Shown here: piece by piece, positions 7,321-14,646 of the stretch
Position numbering within the stretch: the first letter of the stretch is position 1
How the letters are laid out: each line of letters begins with the position of its first letter
From: Bacillota bacterium
GTDB taxonomy: Bacteria; Bacillota; Bacilli; Tumebacillales; Effusibacillaceae
Direction of reading: 5' to 3'
DNA length: 18,659 nucleotides
NCBI GenBank assembly: GCA_020059765.1
Contig: JAGVBM010000073.1
Coordinates: 1-18,659 of the forward strand
The notes under the pieces: generated by a model
The model's database searches: none
What the model saw: the letters and a program-made list of their open reading frames with translations, nothing else
Told to the model about the DNA's origin: nothing
Translations under genes and position numbers: made by a program

Positions 7321-8731
7321 GCGGCAGCCAGCGCCGCACCTTGGCACGCCGGATTTTGTAAGGGACGGTAATCGCTCTCTCCAGGATTTCACGCAAAAAG
7401 TAAGGTTCAAAGCGAATTTTTTCGCCTCGTGCAAACTCGTCGTACACGCCTGAGAAATACAGATAATCGGCGGTAACCACTTGATACATGCGATCGACGG
7501 CAAGTGCTTCTCCGTTCACGTCAACTTCGTCAATTGCTCCGCCCGGTCCATAGCTCACCCGCATCCCCGCAATGGCAAGCGAGCCGATTTCTTTACCGCG
7601 AAACCCGAATCCCATCCCTCGGCGACGGGTATGTTCGGGATCCAAAGCTTGTTCCAGCACACTTCGAATTTGGCGGCCGGACAGTTTCATGACAATCGGA
7701 TTAATCGGCGACGGGCAGCAAGCCAATAGTGTTCTTCTGGACAAAGGTCCCCGCTCCAATCCGAACAGGAACACCCCTGAATTTAACAGCGCCAGGTCTG
7801 CATGCGACAACTCCAGCATTTCATCTGCCACCAAATTGGCCAAATCCGACTCTTCATGGTAATGATGCGCCAGTTCCTCCGGCACATCGGCAATCGTTCG
7901 ATCCAGAATCGTGTCGGCCCGTCTGCCCCAGACCCGCATCGTCTCAAGCAAATCCGCGTCGGCTCGCACCGTTTCGTCCCTGGGTACGACGGAGCCGGTG
8001 ACATCGCGGATCTGCCGGGCAGTCTCGTCAAAATCGATCACTACATGACCGAAATAATTGGCGAATTTGCCCGCTTGCACAACCCACGAATCTCCTGCCC
8101 TCTCCGGCTGCTCGAGGAGGTTGTGCGTATGGGAACCGATAATCAGATCCAATCCCGGCAGTTCGCCGCCAATCCTCCGATCCACGGCAAGTCCCAGGTG
8201 AGAGAGCAGGACGACAATGTCCGCCCCCTGATCCCGCAAACGTTTGATCAAAGGCGGGATGATGTTGAAAGGGGGTAACGCTTCAATCCCTTCCATGTTG
8301 TAATAATCGTTATAGGGTGCGGTAACACCGATCACGCCCAGTCGGACGCCCTTTCGCTCGATCAGCAGTGTATCTTGGAAAAACGGCAGGGGTTGACCCG
8401 ATTCCATCTCCCGCAAGTTCGAACCCAGTACGGAAGTTCCCGACTCTGCACACAGCTCTTGCCAATGTCTGCGCGGGATAATTAAGCCTTCATTGTTTCC
8501 GAACACCCATGCGTCATAGTTCATGATTCTGAGCAGGGAGGCGTTGATCAAACCCATGGTTCCGTCCGTTTCCGGCCGCATGCGGTCGGCATGATCCCCA
8601 ATGTCAAACAGAAACACAGTTTGTCCCTGTCCTTTCAATTGACTTCGCAGCTGCCGGATTTGACTGGCGAGAATCAGGTATTCGTCCAAATGGCTATGTA
8701 CATCGTTTGTATGCAGCAAATGCAGTTCCAT
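7304..8731 (-). CDS. yunD: YunD-type metallophosphatase / 5'-nucleotidase family protein
   Basis: This is a two-domain phosphoesterase of the UshA/5'-nucleotidase family, 475 residues, with no signal peptide, so it is probably cytosolic. The N-terminal metallophosphatase domain has the metal-binding motifs in order: HTNDVHSH (Asp10, His12), FDIGDHADR (Asp43, Asp46), FGNNE (77-81), LLSHLG (about 175) and IIGSHTHN (about 198). The usual GNHE motif reads GNNE here; the B. subtilis YunD, as I recall it, has the same change, so it is a subfamily trait rather than damage. The C-terminal 5'-nucleotidase domain begins near residue 280. The ATG at 8731 has an AGGAGG site nine bases upstream. The likely substrate is a nucleotide or nucleotide sugar, but the physiological one is unknown. 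Confidence 0.9.
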   Translation of the reverse strand: MELHLLHTNDVHSHLDEYLILASQIRQLRSQLKGQGQTVFLFDIGDHADRMRPETDGTMGLINASLLRIMNYDAWVFGNNEGLIIPRRHWQELCAESGTSVLGSNLREMESGQPLPFFQDTLLIERKGVRLGVIGVTAPYNDYYNMEGIEALPPFNIIPPLIKRLRDQGADIVVLLSHLGLAVDRRIGGELPGLDLIIGSHTHNLLEQPERAGDSWVVQAGKFANYFGHVVIDFDETARQIRDVTGSVVPRDETVRADADLLETMRVWGRRADTILDRTIADVPEELAHHYHEESDLANLVADEMLELSHADLALLNSGVFLFGLERGPLSRRTLLACCPSPINPIVMKLSGRQIRSVLEQALDPEHTRRRGMGFGFRGKEIGSLAIAGMRVSYGPGGAIDEVDVNGEALAVDRMYQVVTADYLYFSGVYDEFARGEKIRFEPYFLREILERAITVPYKIRRAKVRRWLPQRLLL

Positions 8732-8810
8732 TCTACCGTTCCTCCTAACGCTGGCGTCAAACGGAACATCAACTTTGTGCGGAGTATCATTGTACTGCTA
8801 TTATACAGAA

Positions 8811-8843
8811 AAAACCCCGATCTGAGATTGAAATCGAGGTTTT
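8811..8843 (-). terminator. Rho-independent terminator of the 46-residue gene
   Basis: The arms at 8833-8843 and 8811-8821 pair over 11 positions with one mismatch (AAAACCTCGAT-like), with an 11-base loop and six T at the 3' side on the minus strand. It lies 7 bases after the small gene's stop codon. A TATAAT at 8800-8805 on the same strand might start the yunD transcript, though no good -35 was found. Confidence 0.75.
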
Positions 8844-8849
8844 CTTCCT

Positions 8850-8990
8850 TTATTTGCGGCTGGGATCGACTTCATCGAAACTGAGCTTCGTCACTTTCGT
8901 CGACTCCGCTGCGGCGATCTCTTCCGGCGTTGCCTTCTTTTCAAGATCGTCCGACCCTGGAGCAATGGTCGGCTTTTGTTTTTTATCCAT
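8850..8990 (-). CDS. Unrecognised 46-residue acidic protein
   Basis: A complete small reading frame, ATG at 8990 and TAA at 8850-8852. It is preceded by GGGGGAA with normal spacing and followed at once by a terminator, so it looks like a real gene. The protein opens with MDKKQKPTIAPGSDDLEKK and ends in FDEVDPSRK. It is highly charged and has no cysteine, no tryptophan, no membrane segment and no signal peptide, so it is probably a small cytosolic, mostly disordered protein. I do not recognise the family. It lies between the acyl-CoA synthetase and yunD genes on the same strand. A perfect 12-base palindrome (9015-9026) lies 25 bases upstream of the start and could be an operator. Its size is below common gene-calling limits. 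Confidence 0.75.
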   Translation of the reverse strand: MDKKQKPTIAPGSDDLEKKATPEEIAAAESTKVTKLSFDEVDPSRK

Positions 8991-9014
8991 CGCGCTTCCC
9001 CCTTCAGGTATAGA

Positions 9015-9026
9015 ATCTCCGGAGAT
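9015..9026. promoter_or_regulatory. Perfect 12-base palindrome upstream of the small acidic protein gene
   Basis: ATCTCCGGAGAT reads the same on both strands. It lies in the roughly 105-base gap between the acyl-CoA synthetase stop and the start of the 46-residue gene, in the position of a promoter or operator. A palindrome of this length could be a repressor site but could also be chance. Confidence 0.3.
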
Positions 9027-9096
9027 CACGGTTTTAATCGTCGAATGATCCCGCTGCTTCCGGGGGAATCAGCTTGCGGATGGACTGTAGAGAATG

Positions 9097-10665
9097 TCAG
9101 CGGCGTGCTTCTTCTTTGAGTGCCCGGCGAAGAATTTTGCCGACGGCCGTTTTTGGCAATTCCGTCCGGAATTCAACAATCCGCGGCACTTTGTAGGAGG
9201 CCATTTTATCTCGGCAGTATTCCTGGACTTCCTCCTCGCTCAAAGCCGCTCCCTGTTTGGCAACAATAAAGGCTTTCACCGTCTCGCCCCGATATTCGTC
9301 AGGCACCCCGACGACCACCGCTTCCTGGATGGCGGGATGCTGATACAGCACCTCTTCCACATCCCGCGGATAGACGTTGTACCCGCTGGCAATGATCAAG
9401 TCTTTCTTACGGTCAATGATGTAGTAATAACCGTCCTCGTCTTTGCGCGCAATGTCCCCGGTAAACAACCAGCCGTCCCGCAGTGTGTTTTCCGTCTCGT
9501 CCGGCATGTTCCAATACCCTTTCATCACTTGCGGACCGCGCACAACCAATTCCCCGATTTCGTTCGCCGGCAATTCGGTCGTACCGTCGTGCAGGTCGAC
9601 GATTTTGGCTTCGGTAAAAGGAACCGGAGTTCCGATGGACCCGGGTTTCCGATAGTCGATCGGATTGAAGTGGGTAACCGGCGCTGCTTCCGTCAAACCG
9701 TACCCTTCGATCACCGTACCCTGTGTCTTGGCTTCAAACTCTCTCATCACTCCGACGGGCATCGGGGCTGAACCGCTGACGCACAGGCGAATTGACGAAA
9801 TGCCGTATTCTTCCGCTTTCGGATGGGCATTGATCGCCACATACATCGTCGGCACACCGGGAAACAGTTGGGGCTGCGTGGCCTTGATGGTTTCGAGTAC
9901 TTCCTGCAGTTCAAAACGCGGCAGCAAAATCAGTTGGGACCCGCCGAAAATGCCCGTGTTCATCGCAGCAGTCATGGCGTACACGTGGAACAGCGGAATC
10001 GCCACAAGCACCCGTTCCTGCTCCTCTCCCCCTCCGCTCAGCAGCAGGTGGCTTTGATAAGCGTTCACAATCAGGTTCCGATGCGTCAGCATCGCGCCTT
10101 TGGAACGACCGGTAGTGCCTCCCGTATATTGCAAAACGGCCACCTCATCCGGTGACAGATTCGCTTGCGGTACAGGACCTGCTGCTCCCGCCACAAAAGA
10201 TTCGAATCCGACAGATCCATCTTCGTATGTTTTGTCTGTCGGCGGAAGTTCGACCGCAATTTTCCGCAAGAGATTGGCCGAACTCGGCGCCCCGTTCACT
10301 TTCGGCAGGAACGGTCCGTACACCACCATTGCCTTGGCGCCCGAATCACTCAAGAAATGTTCGATTTCCCGTTCCACCGACATCGGATTGACCTGCACGA
10401 CAATACCTCCGGCAAGCAAAATGCCAAAATAGGCAATCACATATTGCGGCGAATTCGGCAGCATGACAGCCACCCTGTCGCCTTTCGAGATGCCAATTTC
10501 GGCTAGTCCCGCAGCAAACCGTTGGGCATATCCCCACAATGTCTGATAGTTGATTTCGTTCCCAAAAAAGTAAATGGCACTCCGTTCAGGAAACCGCTTA
10601 CATACATCTTCCAGCATGGTTGTCAACGTCAGGTTCAGGATGCCTTTCTCTTCCAACGTTTTCAC
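9097..10665 (-). CDS. fadD: Long-chain fatty acid--CoA ligase (AMP-forming)
   Basis: The enzyme activates fatty acids with ATP and CoA, giving acyl-CoA, AMP and pyrophosphate for beta-oxidation or lipid remodelling. I chose the GTG at 10665, which follows AAGGTGGGG with good spacing, giving 522 residues; the in-frame GTG further upstream has no ribosome binding site. The adenylate-forming motifs are all there: YTGGTTGRSKGAMLTH (180-195), GYGLTEAAPVTHFNP (321-335), GWLFTGDIARKDEDGYYYI (398-416), DRKKDLIIASGYNVYPRDVE (418-437) and the catalytic Lys510 in PKTAVGKILRR. Closest in kind are the Bacillus LcfB/YngI-like enzymes. Substrate chain length cannot be fixed from sequence. It follows the TPR protein gene by about 240 bases and precedes the small acidic protein gene. 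Confidence 0.95.
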   Translation of the reverse strand: MKTLEEKGILNLTLTTMLEDVCKRFPERSAIYFFGNEINYQTLWGYAQRFAAGLAEIGISKGDRVAVMLPNSPQYVIAYFGILLAGGIVVQVNPMSVEREIEHFLSDSGAKAMVVYGPFLPKVNGAPSSANLLRKIAVELPPTDKTYEDGSVGFESFVAGAAGPVPQANLSPDEVAVLQYTGGTTGRSKGAMLTHRNLIVNAYQSHLLLSGGGEEQERVLVAIPLFHVYAMTAAMNTGIFGGSQLILLPRFELQEVLETIKATQPQLFPGVPTMYVAINAHPKAEEYGISSIRLCVSGSAPMPVGVMREFEAKTQGTVIEGYGLTEAAPVTHFNPIDYRKPGSIGTPVPFTEAKIVDLHDGTTELPANEIGELVVRGPQVMKGYWNMPDETENTLRDGWLFTGDIARKDEDGYYYIIDRKKDLIIASGYNVYPRDVEEVLYQHPAIQEAVVVGVPDEYRGETVKAFIVAKQGAALSEEEVQEYCRDKMASYKVPRIVEFRTELPKTAVGKILRRALKEEARR

Positions 10666-10761
10666 AAATACCCCCACCTTCCGAAATCGTATTGTCACTC
10701 TTTTCTCTCTATTCCATTAATTTTATTTCTTGACATCCTCAATAAATTCCTTCCTCTTTAA

Positions 10762-10800
10762 AAAACTTGACTTCGCCAAACCTTTGGCGCAGGCGGCCCC
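10762..10800 (+). repeat. Dispersed repeat, copy A
   Basis: A stretch of about 38 bases that recurs inverted at 16770-16807, matching at 34 of 39 aligned columns with two substitutions and three single-base gaps. The core is CCTTT(A)GGCGCAGGCGG. Read on the minus strand it ends in a weak hairpin (TTGGC/GTCAA) followed by six T, which resembles a terminator. It lies between the TPR and acyl-CoA synthetase genes, with IS-end-like sequence close by. Confidence 0.7.
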
Positions 10801-10843
10801 AGGTTATTCTCACCCAATCGACTAACGAAAAGGGTTGCCCCTT

Positions 10844-10872
10844 AGTCACCTCGTGACTTTTAGGACAGCCCC
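10844..10872. mobile_element. Possible terminal inverted repeat remnant of an IS element
   Basis: TGACTTTTAGGACAGCCCC (10854-10872) resembles the outer ends of many IS4- and IS1182-type elements, which commonly begin GGGCTGTCC(C/T)AAAAGTCA on the opposite strand. A short hairpin, AGTCAC-ctc-GTGACT (10844-10858), overlaps it. On the minus strand GGGGCTGT also occurs twice, 11 bases apart. No transposase gene or matching second end is present, so this would be a solo relic. Confidence 0.35.
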
Positions 10873-10902
10873 TATTACAGCCCCAGTATATTTGGATATG
10901 TG

Positions 10903-11775
10903 TCATGCAGAAGCAGAAACAAGTTGGCTGATTCGCAATTGGCAGCCGGCGGCGCCCATACGCTGCCCCGTCTTTTGGAACAGGTGGGACAGCATATGCA
11001 GCACTTCCAGTTCCAGAGTTTGCAACCCCTGTTGTCTGCAAAGCGGCAAGATTTTTTTTAAATGATAAATTCCGCCGTGCCAATCGCCTTGACCGGTCAG
11101 AAGCAATGACAGATTCAGAATCGATTTGACCTGACGGGCCGCTTCTCCCTGTCTGGCATATATCTCGGAGGCAAGCAGCAGCGCCGCCACCGCTTTGTCG
11201 GTATGACTCGACTTGTGCAGGATTTGTGCGTAGGTTTTCCAGACTTCGGCAACCCCCAAAGAATCTTTGTCAATCGGCAGCTCATGCAGAGCCAATACGC
11301 ATCGGTCACCCGCCTCTTCCCATTCACCCAATTCAAGGGAGCACAGCGCGAGAAACAGATCAGTAAACGCCAGTTGTTCACGCAGTCGCAAGCGGTTGAA
11401 TTCTCTCCGTGCGTAAAGAGCGATCTGTTTTGCCTTCTCGGCATCTCCCAATCGGTAATACACCATCGACAGCAACATCAACAGGATGCTTCTCGTTTCC
11501 TCATTCGTTGTTTCACTTGTCAGCAGCTCATACTCCAGTACCAGCAATTCATTGGTATATGCCATGATATGTGCCGTATCGGCTCTCGGGTGGCCCCACC
11601 TGTCGTCGGCTACTTGCAGGATTTGCTGTTTCATGGATTCGAAAATTACCCAAATCTCCAATGCCGACTGATTGCTTCGTTTCAGGTAATCCAACACTTG
11701 CTCAAACATCGAATCAAAGAATACTTCCGACTCGTGCACAAACCCGACAGGATTTGTCGATAATTGCAATCTCAT
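10903..11775 (-). CDS. TPR-repeat protein under c-di-GMP riboswitch control
   Basis: This 290-residue, all-helical protein has a chain of tetratricopeptide-like units: about residues 98-131 (SMVYYRLGDAEKAKQIALYA), 138-172 (LALCSLELGEWEEAGDRCVLA), 178-210, 219-250 (LSLLLTGQGDWHGGIYHLKK) and 255-275. It has no DNA-binding domain, signal peptide or membrane segment, so it is probably a cytosolic protein-binding scaffold. It resembles the TPR part of Rap/RRNPP-type regulators only in general architecture; I cannot name it. The ATG at 11775 follows a GGAGG ribosome binding site at 11782-11786. Its leader contains a class I c-di-GMP riboswitch, so its level should track c-di-GMP and its job probably belongs to motility, biofilm formation or sporulation decisions. 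A 60-codon frame on the same strand overlapping its 3' end is a shadow. Confidence 0.8.
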   Translation of the reverse strand: MRLQLSTNPVGFVHESEVFFDSMFEQVLDYLKRSNQSALEIWVIFESMKQQILQVADDRWGHPRADTAHIMAYTNELLVLEYELLTSETTNEETRSILLMLLSMVYYRLGDAEKAKQIALYARREFNRLRLREQLAFTDLFLALCSLELGEWEEAGDRCVLALHELPIDKDSLGVAEVWKTYAQILHKSSHTDKAVAALLLASEIYARQGEAARQVKSILNLSLLLTGQGDWHGGIYHLKKILPLCRQQGLQTLELEVLHMLSHLFQKTGQRMGAAGCQLRISQLVSASA

Positions 11776-11831
11776 AACACACCTCCATCCCTGAGTAGTG
11801 TCCTGCCTTTCATGGCAGACACGGGTGTGCT
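11776..11831 (-). promoter_or_regulatory. Putative ribosome-site sequestering pairing in the TPR gene leader
   Basis: On the minus strand AGCACACC (11824-11831), just 3' of the c-di-GMP aptamer, can pair over eight positions (one G-U) with GGTGTGTT (11776-11783), which overlaps the end of the GGAGG ribosome binding site. The segment between holds a hairpin, CTGCC-atgaaa-GGCAG. No T run follows any hairpin here, so control of translation initiation is more likely than termination. Paired by hand, not folded. Confidence 0.45.
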
Positions 11832-11835
11832 ACCA

Positions 11836-11928
11836 CTGTGGCGGCTCGGCTGCCGTGGAATAGTCCCCCCTCTATTCCGTAGGCCCGCAGCTTTGCGTCA
11901 CCGTCTTTCGACGGTTTTGCCTTGTTCA
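11836..11928 (-). ncRNA. Cyclic-di-GMP class I (GEMM-I) riboswitch aptamer
   Basis: The minus strand carries the GEMM-I core in order. GGCAAAACC comes first, then CGTC-GAAA-GACG, a stem capped by the conserved GAAA tetraloop. It is followed by GTGACGCAAAGC, the tetraloop-receptor side GCGGGCCTA, and a variable stem (GGAATAG / CTATTCC). The returning strand reads CGGCAGCCGAG. GCTGC near the start of the second helix pairs with GCAGC on the way back. This matches the known consensus, in which c-di-GMP stacks between the two parallel helices. It lies about 60 bases 5' of the TPR protein start. Because the expression platform seems translational, ligand should change access to the ribosome binding site. 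Whether it switches on or off cannot be told by eye. Confidence 0.87.
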
Positions 11929-11937
11929 TCAGTTGCA

Positions 11938-11965
11938 AGTATAAGTCGTTTATTCCCGAGAGCAA
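11938..11965 (-). promoter_or_regulatory. Candidate sigma-A promoter for the riboswitch/TPR transcript
   Basis: On the minus strand TTGCTC (11960-11965) and TATACT (11938-11943) are 16 bases apart, just upstream of the aptamer. The -10 is close to consensus while the -35 is moderate. The position fits a transcript that starts right before the riboswitch. Confidence 0.5.
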
Positions 11966-12025
11966 GCCCGATCTCTTCTTATGGTAACAATTACAACGAC
12001 TTTCAAATCAAATCCTGTCAACAAC

Positions 12026-12062
12026 AAAAAAATGCGCCAAAAGTCCCAGTCTTTTGGCGCAT
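12026..12062 (-). terminator. Rho-independent terminator after the HD-domain gene
   Basis: A perfect 11-base stem (ATGCGCCAAAA / TTTTGGCGCAT, arms 12032-12042 and 12052-12062, 9-base loop) is followed by seven T on the minus strand. It ends the transcript of the dehydrogenase-glycosyltransferase-yktB-HD gene run. Confidence 0.92.
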
Positions 12063-12096
12063 ATCTCTCATGTGAACGCAATTACAGCCTTATTTT

Positions 12097-12690
12097 CTAG
12101 GCCTCAAGTCTCGTCCCGGAAATTTCAATACCCCGCAGTCCCAACTCGTCAGCCCTCTCTTGCAGCGCATCAATCACGAATTGAATATGTTCGTCCAAGT
12201 CAACGCCCAGTTCCTCCGCGCCTTTGTAGACATCTTCACGGGAAACGCCGCGGGCGAACGCTTTGTCTTTCAATTTCTTTTTGACCGATTTCACATCGAC
12301 GTCAAAGATGCTTTTCGTCGGCCGCACCAAAGCAACCGCCGTAACAAACCCGGACAATTCGTCAACCGCAAACAATGTCTTGTCCAGTAAAGATTCCCGT
12401 TTGACTCCCGTATAATCGGCATGAGCCATAATTGCATGTATCATCTCTTCCGGATAGCCCGATTGACGCAGTATGTCACACCCTATATAGGGGTGCTCCT
12501 CCGGAGTGGGATGTTTCTCGTAATCGAAATCGTGCAGCAGTCCAACGATTCCCCATTTCTCCGAATCTTCGCCGTATTTGTTCGCATAGGCACGGATGGA
12601 GGTTTCCACCGCCAATGCATGTTTGATCAAGCTCGGGTTTTGAGTGTGCTCGTTCAGCAATGTCCACGCGTCTTCTCTTGTAAACTTCAC
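12097..12690 (-). CDS. HD-domain phosphohydrolase
   Basis: This protein is a probable metal-dependent phosphohydrolase of the HD superfamily with 197 residues. The metal-ligand pattern is present: His24, His53-Asp54 (GLLHDFDYEKHP) and Asp110 (FAVDELSGF), with His90 (MAHADYTG) nearby. Many relatives are annotated as putative nucleotide or (p)ppGpp-type hydrolases, but the substrate is unknown. The start is a choice. The GTG at 12690 sits 7 bases after GGAG and is preferred. An ATG at 12696 is too close to that site, and an ATG at 12726 overlaps the yktB stop (ATGA) but lacks a ribosome site. The gene is tightly coupled to yktB and is the last of a run that ends at a strong terminator. Confidence 0.85.
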   Translation of the reverse strand: MKFTREDAWTLLNEHTQNPSLIKHALAVETSIRAYANKYGEDSEKWGIVGLLHDFDYEKHPTPEEHPYIGCDILRQSGYPEEMIHAIMAHADYTGVKRESLLDKTLFAVDELSGFVTAVALVRPTKSIFDVDVKSVKKKLKDKAFARGVSREDVYKGAEELGVDLDEHIQFVIDALQERADELGLRGIEISGTRLEA

Positions 12691-12722
12691 GTCCATTCTC
12701 CTTTCCTTCGCCAACTGCTGTC

Positions 12723-13346
12723 TCATGGCCGCTGCAATAACGTATACAGCGGGGCCAACTCAAACATCGTCTTCCGCGCCCGTGCAAGAAATTCTTGCCC
12801 TGACAAGGCAATGGCTTCGCTGCGGGGAATTTCGATGCCGACCAACAGTTCCCCGTTTTTATTTCGGGTCAATTTTTGTGTAAAGATATCGATTTTCCCG
12901 TCCATTTCTACATGCCGCAGCGGCTTCGGTTTGACATGATCATCGTACCACAGCATGTGATCCGGAATTTCCCGTTGGATGTCCGGCCAGTGCTTGGCCA
13001 ATTTTGCACCGAACTCCTGCTTGACGAGGCATTCGTAAATAATCGCAAACTGCACAAAGGCGTGTGTCGACCATAACCCCACCTGAAAATGGGGCAGCAT
13101 TTTATACCCGCGAGGGTTGGTCGCAAAACTCACCCAGGAATCGTTAGGCGGGTTGGTTTTGCGCCGCGCGTGTCTGGCCGCATGCACAAAAAATTCTTCA
13201 CCGTAATAAGCCGACAAATCAGGCGCCAATTCACCGCCGATCGCTTCGAACTTCGGACGCACGCGGGCTTTCAGCGCTTCCATGCGCGGTCCCAATCCAT
13301 CAATTTCAAACACAGAGAAATCTTCTTCCGTCCAACCGGTAAACAT
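12723..13346 (-). CDS. yktB: YktB-family protein (DUF1054/UPF0637)
   Basis: This conserved Bacillales protein has 207 residues, the normal family length. The opening (FTGWTEEDFSVFEIDGLGPRMEALK), then RVRPKFEAIG, the HAARHARRKTNPPNDSW region and FATNPRGYKMLPHFQVGLW are typical of DUF1054. No catalytic motif is obvious and the biological role is not known to me. ATG at 13346 follows AAAGGA with about 9 bases between. It sits between a glycosyltransferase gene and an HD-domain gene on the same strand, with short gaps or overlaps, so they are probably transcribed together. It is a soluble cytosolic protein with no signal peptide. Confidence 0.92.
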   Translation of the reverse strand: MFTGWTEEDFSVFEIDGLGPRMEALKARVRPKFEAIGGELAPDLSAYYGEEFFVHAARHARRKTNPPNDSWVSFATNPRGYKMLPHFQVGLWSTHAFVQFAIIYECLVKQEFGAKLAKHWPDIQREIPDHMLWYDDHVKPKPLRHVEMDGKIDIFTQKLTRNKNGELLVGIEIPRSEAIALSGQEFLARARKTMFELAPLYTLLQRP

Positions 13347-13378
13347 CCGAATCTTCCTTTCCCAGTACGTTCCTGTGC

Positions 13379-14617
13379 TTACTGCCGCAAATGTTCGAAC
13401 AGATTGACCAATTCTGCCGCCACCGATTCGGCGGTAAATATCTCATAATCATTGTCGGCAGCCCGCCGGGAATACCGATCAAATTCTTCTGCCATGTCGA
13501 TCAATGCGGCCGCAATCCTCTCCGGCTCCCGGGGGTCAATCACAGGGAAGCCGTATTGACGGATCAACGAACCGGTCGTTCCCTGTTGCGACGTTATTCC
13601 CATAATCGGCTTTCGTGCACCAAAATAATCAATCAGCTTGGAGGGCAAAAACAAATTCACATCGCTTGGCGCGTCAACCAACAGCAATATGTCGCTCTGC
13701 TTCATTTCCGCCAAACTTTGCAGATAGGGAACCTGTCCCACCCGTTCCACCGTGGCTCCGGTTTTCTCCCGCATCGTGTCGATCATGGAATGAAACTTTT
13801 GTTCCACGTTGCCGATCATCCGCACGTGCAGCCGCTGATTGATTTCCGGCCGCTTTTGTTCAATTGCGGCAAGCGCCTTCAACAACGGTTCCGGCGAACG
13901 AAGTCCGTAGAAATCACCGATGTGCGAGATCACAATCCGGCCTTCCCTGCTGCCTGACTCGGCAGGATTCGCGGCATCGGCTTCTCCATACAGGCAATCT
14001 GCGAAGTAATGCGGGAAAATGGAGGAAATCCCTTTTACCTTCACATCCGGGTAATGAGACGCGACCAAGTTGCGAATTTCCAAAGTGGGAAAGATCAACC
14101 GATTCGCATTTCGAATCACAGTTGCCTCATTCTTCTGATCAACGGCATGCATCCATTCCACCGGGTATTGGTGATACGGGTTGTTGGCCCACGGATCGCT
14201 GAATTGGGCCACCCACGGGATTCCCAGCCGATGTTTGAATTCATGGGCAACCAGGTGGCTGATTCCTGGTTGGGAACGGGAATAGATCAGCTTGTAAGGC
14301 GGCTGCAGCTTATGGTGAAGCAGCACTTGACGCATCCATTTGTCGTTGACGTCCTGAAACAGGGCGGAACTTTTCTGGTACAGCCGGCGGACGATTTTAT
14401 TCGCCGGTTTCGGATTGTTGTACCGGTATACATGAACGTTTTCAGCCGTCATCCATTTTGCCAATGCTTCATCCTTGCGAAAATCCGGATCTTCGCCCAC
14501 GGCAATCAAGTCAACCTGATAATGGCGGGCCAGTTCCGGCAGAAGCTTGCCGACCAGAATCGATTCTGCAGACAGGACCGGCGGCGCAAAATATGAAATC
14601 ATCAGAATGCGTTCCAT
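13379..14617 (-). CDS. Glycosyltransferase, GT4-like (GT-B fold)
   Basis: This 412-residue protein looks like a family-4-type glycosyltransferase that moves a sugar from an activated donor. The N-terminal domain begins MISYFAPPVLSAESILVGKLL, with the donor or acceptor loop early in the first Rossmann half, as is usual for this family. The C-terminal domain begins near residue 240 (ISHIGDFYGLRSPEPLLKAL) and contains RVGQVPYLQSLAEMKQSDILLLVDAPS and the nucleotide-sugar motif PSKLIDYFGARKPIMGI. A typical Glu of this family is replaced by Asp there (KLIDYFGA). ATG at 14617 has GAGGAGG just upstream. No polysaccharide cluster surrounds it, so the acceptor, perhaps a cell-wall or spore-surface glycan, is unknown. 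The gap to the dehydrogenase gene is only 29 bases, in keeping with an operon. Confidence 0.85.
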   Translation of the reverse strand: MERILMISYFAPPVLSAESILVGKLLPELARHYQVDLIAVGEDPDFRKDEALAKWMTAENVHVYRYNNPKPANKIVRRLYQKSSALFQDVNDKWMRQVLLHHKLQPPYKLIYSRSQPGISHLVAHEFKHRLGIPWVAQFSDPWANNPYHQYPVEWMHAVDQKNEATVIRNANRLIFPTLEIRNLVASHYPDVKVKGISSIFPHYFADCLYGEADAANPAESGSREGRIVISHIGDFYGLRSPEPLLKALAAIEQKRPEINQRLHVRMIGNVEQKFHSMIDTMREKTGATVERVGQVPYLQSLAEMKQSDILLLVDAPSDVNLFLPSKLIDYFGARKPIMGITSQQGTTGSLIRQYGFPVIDPREPERIAAALIDMAEEFDRYSRRAADNDYEIFTAESVAAELVNLFEHLRQ

Positions 14618-14646
14618 TAGAGCCTCCTCGAAACCTGTTGATTCAT

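Noticed and set aside
8732..8849. TATAAT at 8800-8805 as the yunD promoter
   Set aside because: No acceptable -35 lies at 16-18 bases upstream, and the site falls within the terminator's flank; kept only as a remark.
10739..11083. Minus-strand frame of 114 codons overlapping the TPR gene end
   Set aside because: It overlaps the real TPR gene in another frame, has no ribosome site and reads through the IS-like scar; it is a shadow.
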